Below are positions 18,704 through 27,362 of a stretch of 64,000 nt of DNA, piece after piece; positions within the stretch are counted from its first letter, which is position 1; every line of letters starts with the position of its first letter. The notes under the pieces were generated by a model. It worked only from the letters and a program-made list of their open reading frames with translations. It did not search any database and was not told where the DNA came from. The DNA is from Ketobacter sp. MCCC 1A13808. GTDB lineage: Bacteria; Pseudomonadota; Gammaproteobacteria; Pseudomonadales; Ketobacteraceae. The translations under genes were made by a program, and so were the position numbers. The stretch lies in assembly GCF_009746715.1 (NCBI RefSeq), contig NZ_VRKW01000011.1, positions 62,001-126,000 on the forward strand, given 5' to 3'.

Positions 18704-20227
18704 ATGAATACCTCCTACACCAAAAACTATGGGTTTTCAGCCATCCGTCGTAGTCTCAGGCCGCTGTTATTAGGCAAAGGCATGCGGCTGTTTGTTACTG
18801 TAGCCGTCACGGTTCTGCTGGCGCGATACCTGGAGAAAACCGAGTACGCTGTTTATATCTCATTGCAGGCGTTGATCACTATTGTCGGAATGGTTTCATC
18901 CGTCGGTATTCAGCAGTCGATGTTGAGATATATTCCGGAGCTGAGGTCCAGCGGCAATAACCATACCATGTATTGGCTCTTGTCCCGGGGCATGCTGGCC
19001 AGAGCTTCTATGGTCATCGTCGTTTTGCTCCTGGGGCTTCCCTTTGCCTTTATGTTCGGCGATGAGCTGGGGCTGGAAACCTGGTTATGGGTACTGCCCT
19101 GGTATGCCGGGGTCGGTGTTCTGCGGCTGAGTGCATTTTCGCTTTCGCAGTCGTTAGAGGCGCTGCTCTGGCAGAAGCAGGCTCAGTACGGCATGGCCAT
19201 AGGCGGGTTCGCTCGTCTGGTGGGCGTCATTGCGGTTATGAAATGGGGCGTTTTGGATCTTTGGGCCGTCGTTCTTATTGAGCTGTTTTCCGAACTTTTA
19301 TCGCTTGTGGTGATGTCGACGGGCTGGTATTTCAAGCGCTCAGCAGATGCTCAAAGAGCTGAGGGAAATCACAATTGGTGGCAAGAAAACCGGAAGCGGG
19401 TAATTAAATTCGGTTTATGGAGTGGACTGCTTAACCAAACCCGAACCCTGTACGGCAGCGCACCAAATCGCTTAGTGGCCGCTCATTTTATGGGGAGTGC
19501 TGAGTTAGCGCTGTTCGGCTTTGCTGATAATTTGAATAATATTGCCGGACGGTTGATGCCCACCAACATGATGATGAGCATGATTCGGCCGGTGTTCATC
19601 GCGCATTATTCCGAAAAGCAGGATTTCAGCCAGTTGGTCGGGTTGTCCAATCTTGTCTACCGATTGAACCTCAGTCTGTTGGCATTACCGATGACGTTGC
19701 TAGTGGTGGTCGGCGAGCCGTTTCTGAACTGGCTGACCGCAGACAAATATGGCGCAGCCGCCTACCTGCTGGCCGGCTTTTTGGCGTTGATGTTAACGGA
19801 AGGGTTACGTACGACGTTAGAGCTGCTGGTACAGACGGTCGAGAAAAATCAAATTCTGCTCTCAAACTTAATACAGTCGGGTTCGCTGCTGGTAGCGATT
19901 CCGCTTTTCCCCTATTTAGGTTTGTGGTCTTTGATCGTGGTCAATATATTGGGCACGATGTCCGCTAATATCGTTGTTGTACTTTTGTTGCGCAAGCATG
20001 GTTATGTTGTTCATTTTGACTACGGCTTGGCATTGTTGGTGGCTTTTTATTCTCTTTTGTCCGGCGCACTGGGCTATTGGTGTTTGACTGTGACGAGTTC
20101 GTATCTGTTGGCTGCGGTCGTATCCGTTCTGGTATATATTGCCTGCATGGCAGTAAAGCCACCGTTACTGAAAAAAGAGAAAGAGATGCTTACATCATTA
20201 GCTCGTGGCCGGTTGGGCAAAACCTGA
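18704..20227 (+). CDS. Wzx-type oligosaccharide flippase
   Basis: The 507-residue integral membrane protein has about 12-14 hydrophobic segments and an N-terminal polysaccharide-biosynthesis (MATE/MOP superfamily) signature (LLLGKGMRLFVTVAVTVLLAR). It should flip lipid-linked repeat units across the inner membrane for the Wzy-like polymerase encoded downstream. A near-consensus aggagg lies ten bases before the ATG. It opens a rightward series of biosynthesis genes running to 30121 with small gaps or overlaps. Confidence 0.88.
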   Translation: MNTSYTKNYGFSAIRRSLRPLLLGKGMRLFVTVAVTVLLARYLEKTEYAVYISLQALITIVGMVSSVGIQQSMLRYIPELRSSGNNHTMYWLLSRGMLARASMVIVVLLLGLPFAFMFGDELGLETWLWVLPWYAGVGVLRLSAFSLSQSLEALLWQKQAQYGMAIGGFARLVGVIAVMKWGVLDLWAVVLIELFSELLSLVVMSTGWYFKRSADAQRAEGNHNWWQENRKRVIKFGLWSGLLNQTRTLYGSAPNRLVAAHFMGSAELALFGFADNLNNIAGRLMPTNMMMSMIRPVFIAHYSEKQDFSQLVGLSNLVYRLNLSLLALPMTLLVVVGEPFLNWLTADKYGAAAYLLAGFLALMLTEGLRTTLELLVQTVEKNQILLSNLIQSGSLLVAIPLFPYLGLWSLIVVNILGTMSANIVVVLLLRKHGYVVHFDYGLALLVAFYSLLSGALGYWCLTVTSSYLLAAVVSVLVYIACMAVKPPLLKKEKEMLTSLARGRLGKT

Positions 20228-20247
20228 ATCAGATCAAGGTGAAGTAA

Positions 20248-21822
20248 ATGAAAAGAATTTCAGTGCTCTTTCTGATGATGTTATCCGGGCAACTCTTTGG
20301 TCAACCTGAGGGTGATATCAAAGTAACGCCCGCCCGATCAATACAAATAGAGATCGATTCCAAATCCATCGTTCGTGAACAACTACCCAGTGAATTGTTC
20401 GGCTTTAATATCAATTATATGTCGTTTCAGAATCAACTCTGGGACAAAAAAAAGAATCAGGTTTACCCGGCCATTGTTGATCATTTGAAATACTTCCCGT
20501 CGGCGATATACCGGTATCCGGGTGGGCTGGTGGCGAATTCTTTTTCCTGGGAACAATCCGTCGGGTTGGCCGCACGTCGACCCAAGCAAAATACCATCTT
20601 TAAGTCTCCTCCCCAGGAAGCCCTTTTTGGTTTAGATGAATACGTCCAATTTCTGGATCAGGTTGACGGCCGGTTTCTGTATGTCCTTAACCTTGTCGGT
20701 AATAACCCGTTACAGCCATTACAGGAATCCGCTGAACAAGAGGTTGCGGATAAAAATAAAGAGCTTGCCCGCTACTTAGCCGAAAAAGTGAAGGGTCAAC
20801 CACGCTACTATCAATTGGGCAATGAGCTGGACAGAAGTAAATACGAGTGGGATGCGGATAAATACGTAGCCCGGTCACGCAAAACCATTGATGCAATACA
20901 CTCAGTTGATAAGGATGCCCGGTACATCGCTTTTCTTAGAGACTTTATCTGGAAATATAAGAAGGATAAAGCCCGAGGCAAGAGCGCGCCGGACGCGTAT
21001 ATGAAAACGGTAATGAAGGGGTTGCCGGAGGTTACGGACTACTCATTGCATCACTATTACAATGGCAAGCGCACCGATGGCAGATCGCGCAGCCTGGCGT
21101 TCTGGCTCAAATTACTTGAGGAGAGCATACAGGATTATCGGGCGATCCGCGGCCAGGATCCCAACATTTGGATTACTGAACACGCCCGGCAAATGAGCAG
21201 CGATAAACCGACCAAAGATCTGACTTCGCAGTTTGTAAGTAATCTCGGCGGTGCATTAAGTACGGCGGATTACATGATTGCAATTGCTCAGATTCCGCAA
21301 ATAAAAGGCGCCGTCTGGCATGGTTTGAACGCGGGTCCCTGGCAGTTGTTCGACTATAGCGTGCGCTATAAGGATCTTAGGCCGCGACCGATTTATTATG
21401 GGCTTCGGGCTTTACGTGAGATGGATCTGCCTATCGTAATGACAACGCACACCTCCAGCACCAATGTGAGCGGGTATCCGTCAGGATACGATGTTCGTGC
21501 CGTGGCGTTCAGGGATAAACAGGCTGATCAGTTAGGTCTGTGGGTGGTGAACCACTCCTCGCGACCACAAAAAGCGATGGTGCGTTACCAGCCATTTGCC
21601 TCCAAAGACGTGGTAGTGGAACGTTTTTATATAGCAGGTCAGGAAGGAAAAGACGCCGATGATCTGAATCTAGAATTGAATGAGAATGTCATAACTGACA
21701 AAACCAGCGCAACCCACTCTAAAGACGGAACTGTCGAGATCGTAATTCCCCCCGCTTCCGTATCCAGTTATGTGATACAACCACAGAAAACCAAGTCTGG
21801 TATGTCCACGACGAAAGAATGA
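20248..21822 (+). CDS. Secreted GH-A clan glycoside hydrolase (GH51/GH79-like)
   Basis: The 524-residue protein has a short signal peptide (MKRISVLFLMMLSGQLFG). It carries the (beta/alpha)8 clan GH-A hallmarks: an acid/base Glu193 in YQLGNELD and a likely nucleophile Glu311 in WITEHA, the spacing expected for alpha-L-arabinofuranosidase or heparanase-like enzymes. A C-terminal beta-sandwich follows (about 400-515: GLWVVNHSSRP, VEIVIPPASVSSY). It lies 20 bases after the flippase gene with an aaggtga ribosome site, so it is part of the biosynthesis operon; it may trim or edit polymer in the periplasm or outside. Substrate is unknown. Confidence 0.8.
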   Translation: MKRISVLFLMMLSGQLFGQPEGDIKVTPARSIQIEIDSKSIVREQLPSELFGFNINYMSFQNQLWDKKKNQVYPAIVDHLKYFPSAIYRYPGGLVANSFSWEQSVGLAARRPKQNTIFKSPPQEALFGLDEYVQFLDQVDGRFLYVLNLVGNNPLQPLQESAEQEVADKNKELARYLAEKVKGQPRYYQLGNELDRSKYEWDADKYVARSRKTIDAIHSVDKDARYIAFLRDFIWKYKKDKARGKSAPDAYMKTVMKGLPEVTDYSLHHYYNGKRTDGRSRSLAFWLKLLEESIQDYRAIRGQDPNIWITEHARQMSSDKPTKDLTSQFVSNLGGALSTADYMIAIAQIPQIKGAVWHGLNAGPWQLFDYSVRYKDLRPRPIYYGLRALREMDLPIVMTTHTSSTNVSGYPSGYDVRAVAFRDKQADQLGLWVVNHSSRPQKAMVRYQPFASKDVVVERFYIAGQEGKDADDLNLELNENVITDKTSATHSKDGTVEIVIPPASVSSYVIQPQKTKSGMSTTKE

Positions 21823-21936
21823 TTCGCCAATAGGAGTAATTTCGAAACCTGTTCTATTTCGAACAATATTTGGCTGCGGGTACAGATAAATAGGCGGTGT
21901 AACCCTACCGTAACTCACATTGATGGACTCTACACA

Positions 21937-22956
21937 GTGTTAGCAGATAACAAGATGATTTTCGTGACCGGTGCTTCTCGATCCGGAACCACTATGCTCA
22001 GCCGAATGCTGGGCCAACACAGCTTAATCAATGGGCTCAAGGAACTGCATTGCTTCGGGGAGCTGGTCGATCCCAACAAGCTGCAAAAGCACATGGACAA
22101 ACCGCACGCGATTGATTTGTGCACTCAGTTATTAGCAAGAAGCAAACGCGATATCTGGGGGCAGGCAAACGATGAAGATGCCAAGGAAGCGGAGCAGCTT
22201 TTGCAGCAAATTGGCAATGAACCGATTGGGGCCGGAGATGTGGTTGCCTTGGCTCTTGATCATATTGCAAAGAGTCACGGCAAGGAAATGGCCTGTGAAC
22301 AGACGCCACGCAATATTTTTTATGCCGGTGCTTTATTGGAGTACTATCGCCATCTTAAAATAGTTCATATAGTGCGCGATCCAAGAGACGTTCTTGCATC
22401 ACAGAAAAACCGCTGGAAGCGCAAGCGTTACGGGGGAGACAACATTCCCTACTCGGAAATAATCAGAGTCTGGTTCAATTACCACGCCTATACCATCACC
22501 AAACTTTGGGTGAAAGCAACTAACCTCGCATTGCAACTGAAACAACATGAGCGGGTATTTATCCTTCGTTTCGAAGACATCATGTCCGACCCCGAACAGC
22601 AAATCAGAAATCTGTGCGCGTTTTTGGATGTGCCCTACGAAAGCGAAATGCTGGATATTGAGCAGATTGGTTCGTCGCACCGGCAGAATACGGATCAACA
22701 ACGAGGTGTTGTAAAAAAAGCAGTAAACAATTGGAAAAGGACACTAACTCCAGGAGAAGTGGCCATTTGTGAGCGGGTTGCCGCGACTGAAATGCAGGCT
22801 TTTTCTTTCCCTGTTAATAAGGACAATTCGTTGCCGAGTTTTTCTGTTGCGAAGCAAATCGCAAAGTATCCATTGCACATCGTGGGTGTGCTGTTATCAA
22901 ATCCACGTCGCGCGTGGATACAAATACAAGCAATTTTGGGTAAAAAAAATGACTAG
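21937..22956 (+). CDS. Sulfotransferase family protein (ST2)
   Basis: The 339-residue protein shows the 5'-PAPS loop GASRSGTTMLS (residues 12-22) and the 3'-phosphate motif IVRDPRDVLAS. Its overall pattern is that of bacterial Sulfotransfer_3-type enzymes. The start is uncertain: GTG at 21937 or ATG at 21955, neither with a strong ribosome site. Its last eight bases overlap the next glycosyltransferase gene, and that gene overlaps another sulfotransferase by four bases, giving a tightly coupled ST-GT-ST cassette. It probably sulfates the sugar added by the neighbouring transferase. Confidence 0.88.
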   Translation: MLADNKMIFVTGASRSGTTMLSRMLGQHSLINGLKELHCFGELVDPNKLQKHMDKPHAIDLCTQLLARSKRDIWGQANDEDAKEAEQLLQQIGNEPIGAGDVVALALDHIAKSHGKEMACEQTPRNIFYAGALLEYYRHLKIVHIVRDPRDVLASQKNRWKRKRYGGDNIPYSEIIRVWFNYHAYTITKLWVKATNLALQLKQHERVFILRFEDIMSDPEQQIRNLCAFLDVPYESEMLDIEQIGSSHRQNTDQQRGVVKKAVNNWKRTLTPGEVAICERVAATEMQAFSFPVNKDNSLPSFSVAKQIAKYPLHIVGVLLSNPRRAWIQIQAILGKKND

Positions 22957-24229
22957 TCGCAGTAAGCCGAAGCTGTTATCACTCAACAGTTATCATTATA
23001 AAAGGGGTGGTGCAGATGCGGTCTATTTCGAGCACGATGCACTATTTCGCTCCAAAGGCTGGGATACCGGCTTCTTTTCAATGCATCACCCTAATAATGA
23101 ATCCACACCCTGGGATAAATACTTCGCTGATGAAATAGAGTTCGGCTCTGAATATTCAGCCATCGATAAAATCAAAATGGCTGGAAAAATCATCTATTCA
23201 CGAGAAGCCGCCTGGAAAATCGATCAACTTATCCGCGACTGGAAACCGGATATTGCCCATGCCCACTGTATTTATCATCATCTATCTCCATCTGTACTTT
23301 CAGTGCTCAAGTCCTATGACATTCCCACAGTAATGACAGCGCACGATCTTAAACTTGCGTGCCCGGCTTATAAAATGCTAAATAAAGGCGGCATATGTGA
23401 AAAGTGCAAAAACGGAAACCTGATCCACGTGGCCTTGAATCGTTGTCTTCACGATTCTCTGGCGGTAAGCTCTCTCGTTATGCTTGAGTCATCTGTGCAC
23501 AAATCATTGGGTCTCTATAAACGCAACTTGGATCGCGTGGTGGTTCCCAGCCACTTTTTCGCGAACAAGTTACAGGAGTGGGGGTGGGACAAAGAGCAGC
23601 TGGTATACATTCCCAATTATGTCGACGCAGGCGTGTTTGATCCGGTTTATGATCCCGGCGAGTACCTACTCTATTTTGGCCGTTTAGCGCCCGAAAAAGG
23701 ATTAAAAACTCTGCTTGCTGCGAATGCGAAGGCGGGTAGCCAATTGAAAATCGTGGGCACCGGGCCGGACGAACAGTCAATTAGACGTTATGCGGAAGAA
23801 GTCGGAGGCGATGTAGAGTTTCTCGGTTTCTGTGATAAGCAAACGTTGTGGCCGATTGTAAAAAACTCGCGAGCGGTGGTGTTGCCCTCAGAGTGGTATG
23901 AAAATGCGCCGATGAGTGTGTTGGAGGCCAATGCCCTCGGAAAAATTGTCATTGGCGCTGACATTGGAGGCATACCGGAACTCATTGAAAGTGAGGTCAC
24001 CGGGTTTCTCTTTGAGAGTGGTAATCAATATCAGCTGACTGAGGTTCTACTCAAAGTGGGTGCAATGAGCAACAGCAGTTTGTCTGAGATGGGAAGGGCT
24101 GCAAGGATACATGTGGCTACAAAGTTTACAATTGAACAATATTCCCAAGCAATGGAGTCGTTATACTCTGCGCTGGGTGTGGCAATTACGTCACAAAGTG
24201 CAGTTAGATCCGGAACTCAGTCAACATGA
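22949..24229 (+). CDS. GT4-family glycosyltransferase
   Basis: The open frame begins at 22769, but the ATG at 22949 (MTSRSKPKLLSLNSY) starts the recognisable GT-B fold and fits the overlap with the preceding gene; this gives 426 residues. The N-terminal domain has HYKRGGADAVYF. The C-terminal nucleotide-sugar domain has LLYFGRLAPEKG, VGTGPDE and the family E-x7-E pattern around SEWYENAPMSVLEA. A four-cysteine stretch (CEKCKNGNL and flanks) is present in the middle, as in some family members. It is cytoplasmic or membrane-associated and should extend the lipid-linked repeat unit. Confidence 0.9.
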   Translation: MTSRSKPKLLSLNSYHYKRGGADAVYFEHDALFRSKGWDTGFFSMHHPNNESTPWDKYFADEIEFGSEYSAIDKIKMAGKIIYSREAAWKIDQLIRDWKPDIAHAHCIYHHLSPSVLSVLKSYDIPTVMTAHDLKLACPAYKMLNKGGICEKCKNGNLIHVALNRCLHDSLAVSSLVMLESSVHKSLGLYKRNLDRVVVPSHFFANKLQEWGWDKEQLVYIPNYVDAGVFDPVYDPGEYLLYFGRLAPEKGLKTLLAANAKAGSQLKIVGTGPDEQSIRRYAEEVGGDVEFLGFCDKQTLWPIVKNSRAVVLPSEWYENAPMSVLEANALGKIVIGADIGGIPELIESEVTGFLFESGNQYQLTEVLLKVGAMSNSSLSEMGRAARIHVATKFTIEQYSQAMESLYSALGVAITSQSAVRSGTQST

Positions 24230-25218
24230 TTGGTCAACTTGATAAAATCTACCTCACGTTTGGTAAGCGTAATGCGTTCCACCGTTTAGTGAGTTATTTT
24301 TTCTTCGAGGGAAGACCGCATACTACTCGGGGTCAGTTTTTAAACCCTTTTGTGAAAACTTTTTTAAACCTGTTGGCCGAGTTGCCTGGTAGTCCATCTC
24401 CGGATCGGCCTATTTATATCACCGGGCTGGGACGATCTGGCACAACTGTCTTGGGGAAAATACTTTCGCTGCACAAAGACGTGGGTTTTCTTAACGAACC
24501 TAAGTTGATGTGGTCACTTGCTGATCCACAAACGGATGTATGCGGCGATTATGTTGACTCAAGCGGACGCTTCATGCTGAATCCGGATGATGCTCATGCC
24601 GAAACAAAGTTAAAGATCGGAAGAGTTCTATCCAGGTATGCTTTTTTAACCGGTATAAAAAGACCGCTTGATAAGTATCCGGAATTTATTTTCAGGGTTG
24701 GTTATCTCAAAAGTATATTACCGACCTCAAAGATTGTATTCATATCACGTAATGGTAACGATGCCGTAGCTTCTGTTGCGCATTGGTCGCAAGACAAGGG
24801 TGTGGTAGTCGGTGAAAGAACTGATGACTGGTGGGGCCGTGGGGATATTAAATGGACCTATTTGTGTGATCAGATTTTCACAGTGTTGCCGGAATATAGC
24901 GATGTTGCAAAGCTTGATCTAAACAAGCTGGATCATGTCAATAGAGCGGCGTTGGAATGGATTGTAACAATGCGTCAGGGAATCGAAACATTAAATTCCT
25001 GGCCGAACGACGTTTATCACATCAAGTATGAAGATCTTGTCAGAGAGCCTGCCATTGAATTGGAAAAGTTGTTGCGTGCTTGCGAATTAGCGCCGTCGGA
25101 TGACGTTCTTGCTTATTCCCAGAAGGCCTTAAAAGTAAGGGAAAGAAAAGCCAAGCCGGAGTTGGAGGAGACCATCTCTACACTTTTCGATGAAACAATG
25201 AGCATGTTGGGTTACTGA
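24226..25218 (+). CDS. Sulfotransferase family protein (ST3)
   Basis: The 330-residue protein starts at an ATGA overlap with the stop of the glycosyltransferase gene. Unlike the others it has an N-terminal extension of about 60 residues before the 5'-PAPS loop GLGRSGTTVLG (residues 67-77). The 3'-phosphate region is FISRNGNDAVAS. The family assignment is firm; acceptor specificity cannot be read. Translational coupling suggests equal amounts of transferase and sulfotransferase. Confidence 0.87.
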   Translation: MIGQLDKIYLTFGKRNAFHRLVSYFFFEGRPHTTRGQFLNPFVKTFLNLLAELPGSPSPDRPIYITGLGRSGTTVLGKILSLHKDVGFLNEPKLMWSLADPQTDVCGDYVDSSGRFMLNPDDAHAETKLKIGRVLSRYAFLTGIKRPLDKYPEFIFRVGYLKSILPTSKIVFISRNGNDAVASVAHWSQDKGVVVGERTDDWWGRGDIKWTYLCDQIFTVLPEYSDVAKLDLNKLDHVNRAALEWIVTMRQGIETLNSWPNDVYHIKYEDLVREPAIELEKLLRACELAPSDDVLAYSQKALKVRERKAKPELEETISTLFDETMSMLGY

Positions 25219-25254
25219 TAGTCGAAACACTTAATTGTTATTTGGGACAGAATA

Positions 25255-26397
25255 ATGTCGAAGAAAAAACGTTTGTTCATACATGGAATCAGGGGTATTC
25301 CAGCGTGTCACGGTGGTTTCGAATCCTTTACTGAGAAGCTCGCGCCTTACTTGGTTGATCGGGATTGGGACGTGACTGTTTATTGTCAGGAATTGGGCAA
25401 GGGCAAGTGGTATTCGGACGAGTGGAATGGGGTTAAACTCATTCACGTGCCTGTGTCCCGCGACGGAGCGTTTGGCTCGATCATTTTTGACTGGCTCACG
25501 ATCAAAGATGCGTTAAAAAAACAGGGTATGAATTTGACGCTTGGTTATAACACCGCCATTTTTTCAATCCTGTTCCGGTTGAAGGGGAAAATTAACCTCT
25601 TCAATATGGATGGGGTGGAATGGAAACGCCAAAAATGGTCTTTGCTGAGCCGAGTCTGGTTCTTTATCAACGAGTGCTTGGGGAGTTGGTTGGGGAATCA
25701 CCTTATTGCTGATCACCCGGAAATAAGCAAGCATCTGCAATCCAGAGTCAGCGAAAAAAAGATTACCGTTATTCCCTATTGCTCGGACCGCATCAACGAT
25801 GCGGATGAGCGCATTCTTGAGAAATTTAATCTAAAGAAGTATGGATTCTGCCTGTTAGTTGCACGCCCCGAACCTGAAAATTCCATATTCGAGATCGTTA
25901 AAGCGTATTCTTCCGAACCGCGAGCCAATCCGCTAGTCGTGCTTGGAAATTTTGATCCTAAAAGCAATGCCTATCATAAAAAGGTCATGGATATTGCAAG
26001 CGACGACGTGCAGTTTGTCGGCGCCATTTATGATGAAGCGATTGTGAATGCGTTCCGCTTTTTTACACGACTTTATATTCACGGTCACCAGGTAGGTGGT
26101 ACCAATCCGTCTTTGGTGGAAACGTTGGGCGCCGGGTCACCGGTGCTTGCGCACGATAATCGTTTTAATCGTTGGGTTGCAGGCCAAAAAGCAGAGTTTT
26201 TTAAAGACGAAGATGAGTGCAAAGCGGTGATCAAACGCGTCGATACTGATGACGCTTATATAGAAAAAATGCGCAGTAACAGCTATCAGAGGCATGGGCA
26301 AGAGTTCTTATTCAACGATGTCCTGTCCTCTTATGATGAGCTGTTAACCTATTGGCATGAGAAATCCGAGGAGGAGGTTGTTCAGTTTTCAGAATAA
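25255..26397 (+). CDS. Glycosyltransferase with DUF1972-type N-terminus (rhamnosyltransferase-like)
   Basis: The 380-residue protein begins IHGIRGIPACHGGFESF, the DUF1972 signature seen in GT4 enzymes such as beta-1,4-rhamnosyltransferases of Gram-positive capsules. The C-terminal half has a GHQVGGTNPSLVETLGAG motif that serves as the donor-sugar binding site. Rhamnose is suggested by family only; no rhamnose synthesis genes are in the window. It lies 36 bases after ST3. Confidence 0.85.
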   Translation: MSKKKRLFIHGIRGIPACHGGFESFTEKLAPYLVDRDWDVTVYCQELGKGKWYSDEWNGVKLIHVPVSRDGAFGSIIFDWLTIKDALKKQGMNLTLGYNTAIFSILFRLKGKINLFNMDGVEWKRQKWSLLSRVWFFINECLGSWLGNHLIADHPEISKHLQSRVSEKKITVIPYCSDRINDADERILEKFNLKKYGFCLLVARPEPENSIFEIVKAYSSEPRANPLVVLGNFDPKSNAYHKKVMDIASDDVQFVGAIYDEAIVNAFRFFTRLYIHGHQVGGTNPSLVETLGAGSPVLAHDNRFNRWVAGQKAEFFKDEDECKAVIKRVDTDDAYIEKMRSNSYQRHGQEFLFNDVLSSYDELLTYWHEKSEEEVVQFSE

Positions 26398-26488
26398 GCG
26401 CGGGATTGAGATTTTGATCCTTTTCGGCTTTCAGAACCCACGTTGTAAAGCGCAGCTGCAACTAATTCATAATTGATTCGTACATATT

Positions 26489-27331
26489 ATGCCAAAGCCA
26501 ACTTTTATCGGTATCGGGGCGCAAAAATGCGCCTCTACCTGGATCTATGACATTCTGAAGGACCACCCCGATGTTGCCTTAAGTGAACTGAAAGAGGTGG
26601 ATTTTTTTTCATACAAGTACGATCATGGCCTGCAATGGTATGAGAACAATTTTTCTGAAGCCGGCACGCAGTCCGTTATTGGTGAAATCTCTCCATCCTA
26701 TTTTCATGAGCCCGCCGTTCCTGCCCGGGTTTATCGCCATTACCCGGATATAAAGCTGATTGTTTCCCTGAGAGACCCTATAAAACGGGCGGTGTCGAAT
26801 CACATGCATGAAGTGCGTATCGGGCATCTTAGCGGTGAAGATATCAGCTTTGAAAATGGATTGGCCAACAATCCTACTTATATTGAGCAGGGACTCTATG
26901 CGACCCATTTAGAGCGCTGGATGAGTGTATTTCCGCGCGAGAATATATTGATCCTGTTATTCGAAGACGTTATTGCTAACCGCGAAGCCGCGGCGAAAAA
27001 GATTTATCAATTTCTGGCTTTGGATGATCAGCACCGTTCGGTGGCTCTGGACACCCGCTCTAATCCAAGCTATGTAAATCGCTATAAGGGGTTGGAAAAA
27101 CTGAGGAAAGGTTTGCGCAAAACAGTCAAATCTTTAGGCCTGGATTTTCTCTGGAGGTATCTGGCCAAGATGGGTCTGAGCAAGCTGTACAGTGGTGTTA
27201 ATAAAGTTTCTGCTGCTAAGGCAGTGCCGCCCCCGAAAGAGGCTACGATCCAGAATCTCGCGGTCGAGTTCGACACTGAAATTACGCAGCTTGAATCGAT
27301 TTTATCCCGGGAGCTCAGCATGTGGCGCTAA
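26489..27331 (+). CDS. Heparan-sulfotransferase-like sulfotransferase (ST4)
   Basis: The 280-residue protein belongs to the Sulfotransfer_1 type, which includes heparan sulfate N- and 3-O-sulfotransferases. The 5'-PAPS loop is GIGAQKCASTWIYDIL with the expected lysine (Lys13). Also present are the KEVDFFS catalytic-region motif, SPSYF, and the 3'-phosphate site SLRDPIKRAVSN. It differs clearly from ST1-ST3, so the polymer may be sulfated at several positions. It has no signal peptide or membrane segment. Confidence 0.88.
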   Translation: MPKPTFIGIGAQKCASTWIYDILKDHPDVALSELKEVDFFSYKYDHGLQWYENNFSEAGTQSVIGEISPSYFHEPAVPARVYRHYPDIKLIVSLRDPIKRAVSNHMHEVRIGHLSGEDISFENGLANNPTYIEQGLYATHLERWMSVFPRENILILLFEDVIANREAAAKKIYQFLALDDQHRSVALDTRSNPSYVNRYKGLEKLRKGLRKTVKSLGLDFLWRYLAKMGLSKLYSGVNKVSAAKAVPPPKEATIQNLAVEFDTEITQLESILSRELSMWR

Positions 27332-27362
27332 ATCCGCCGTTTAAAAATGGGGTGTTTTAGTC

